This document shows positions 4,967 through 5,257 of a stretch of 5,257 bases of DNA, piece by piece. The notes beneath the pieces are model-generated. The model made no database searches. It was not told where the DNA came from and was given only the letters and a program-made list of their open reading frames with translations. The DNA is from CAZVIK01 sp964627045. Its GTDB lineage: Bacteria; Acidobacteriota; Terriglobia; Bryobacterales; Bryobacteraceae. The stretch is taken from contig CAZVIK010000255.1 in assembly GCA_964627045.1 (NCBI GenBank), positions 1-5,257 of the forward strand. Direction: 5' to 3'. The position numbers and the translations under genes are program-made. Each line of letters begins with the position of its first letter. Position 1 is the stretch's first letter.

Positions 4967-5257
4967 TCAACGGTCCCGGTCGGTGACCAGTTCGGTGAGC
5001 CGTCCAAGCGCGCGCTGAAACGGGGATGCCGGGAAGCGCGCCATGATGGACCGCGACTTCTCAGTAAAGACGGCTGCCCGGCCCATAGCCCGTTCGATGC
5101 CACTGCGTTTCTGCACCAGCGCCAGCACCGCCGCGAAGGGTACCCGGCCGTAGTTGCCGTCCCGGAGCACGGTCTCAATCTGGCGCCGCTCGGACTCGTC
5201 GGCATCCGCCAAGGCGTAGATCAGCGGCAGGGTCACCTTCCCTTCCCGCAGGTCGCT
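4967..5257 (-). CDS. Long-chain trans-polyprenyl diphosphate synthase, C-terminal part
   Basis: Only the last 96 residues are in the window; the gene continues past the right edge. The visible part opens with SDLREGKVTLPLIYAL, the conserved segment just after the second Asp-rich motif and the GxxxGSDL turn of E-type isoprenyl diphosphate synthases. It closes with FPASPFQRALGRLTELVTDRDR, the usual C-terminus of hepta-, octa- or solanesyl diphosphate synthases (IspB/HepT-like). These enzymes condense isopentenyl diphosphate units onto an allylic primer to make the quinone side chain, in the cytoplasm or at the membrane face. The two Asp-rich catalytic motifs and the chain-length-determining region are outside, so product length cannot be called. 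The GTG at 5236 is the internal Val of GKVTLPL, not a start codon. Confidence 0.94.
   Translation of the reverse strand, partial: SDLREGKVTLPLIYALADADESERRQIETVLRDGNYGRVPFAAVLALVQKRSGIERAMGRAAVFTEKSRSIMARFPASPFQRALGRLTELVTDRDR

Noticed and set aside
1..5257. CRISPR arrays, insertion sequences, terminal inverted repeats or phage attachment sites, including tRNA-Glu as an integration site
   Set aside because: No regularly spaced repeats, transposase or integrase were seen, and no second copy of the tRNA 3' end was found in the window. The genes look like ordinary chromosomal ones.

Overview
The window is high-GC bacterial DNA with every supported gene on the minus strand, so transcription runs from right to left. 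The combination of a CdnL/CarD-type RNA polymerase regulator, a long-chain polyprenyl diphosphate synthase and an FCS-like zinc-finger membrane protein with the EFCSxxHRxxY pattern suggests an acidobacterium, perhaps of the Solibacter/Bryobacter kind. That assignment is inferred from gene style; no search was possible.

Layout in transcription order. At the right edge (5257-4967) is the C-terminal end of a trans-isoprenyl diphosphate synthase. A 138-bp gap holds a clean sigma70-type promoter (TTGACT, 17 bp, TAATAT) that reads into a 169-residue CarD/CdnL transcription factor (4828-4319). A 286-bp gap follows, with a weak terminator-like hairpin, a moderate promoter candidate and a structured leader containing an imperfect 19-bp direct repeat. 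Then comes a two-gene unit joined by a 4-base ATGA overlap. The first gene (4032-1945) encodes a 695-residue single-pass membrane protein: N-terminal zinc finger, about 400 residues of Pro/Ala-rich linker, one transmembrane helix and a C-terminal beta-rich domain that resembles concanavalin A/laminin-G folds. The second (1948-293) encodes a 551-residue protein made almost wholly of 15 uninterrupted 34-residue TPRs. A hairpin and a -10 element separate it from a tRNA-Glu(CTC) gene with encoded CCA (206-132). The last 131 bases hold only small hairpins and a strong Shine-Dalgarno sequence facing out of the left edge, so another gene starts just outside.

How the genes may relate. The synthase (quinone side chains), CarD (transcription initiation) and tRNA-Glu are housekeeping genes with their own signals. 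The zinc-finger membrane protein and the TPR protein are translationally coupled and are the uncharacterised part. The predicted topology puts the zinc finger and linker in the cytoplasm, where the TPR protein (no signal peptide) would also be, so a membrane-anchored scaffold complex is a reasonable hypothesis. No known system is identified.
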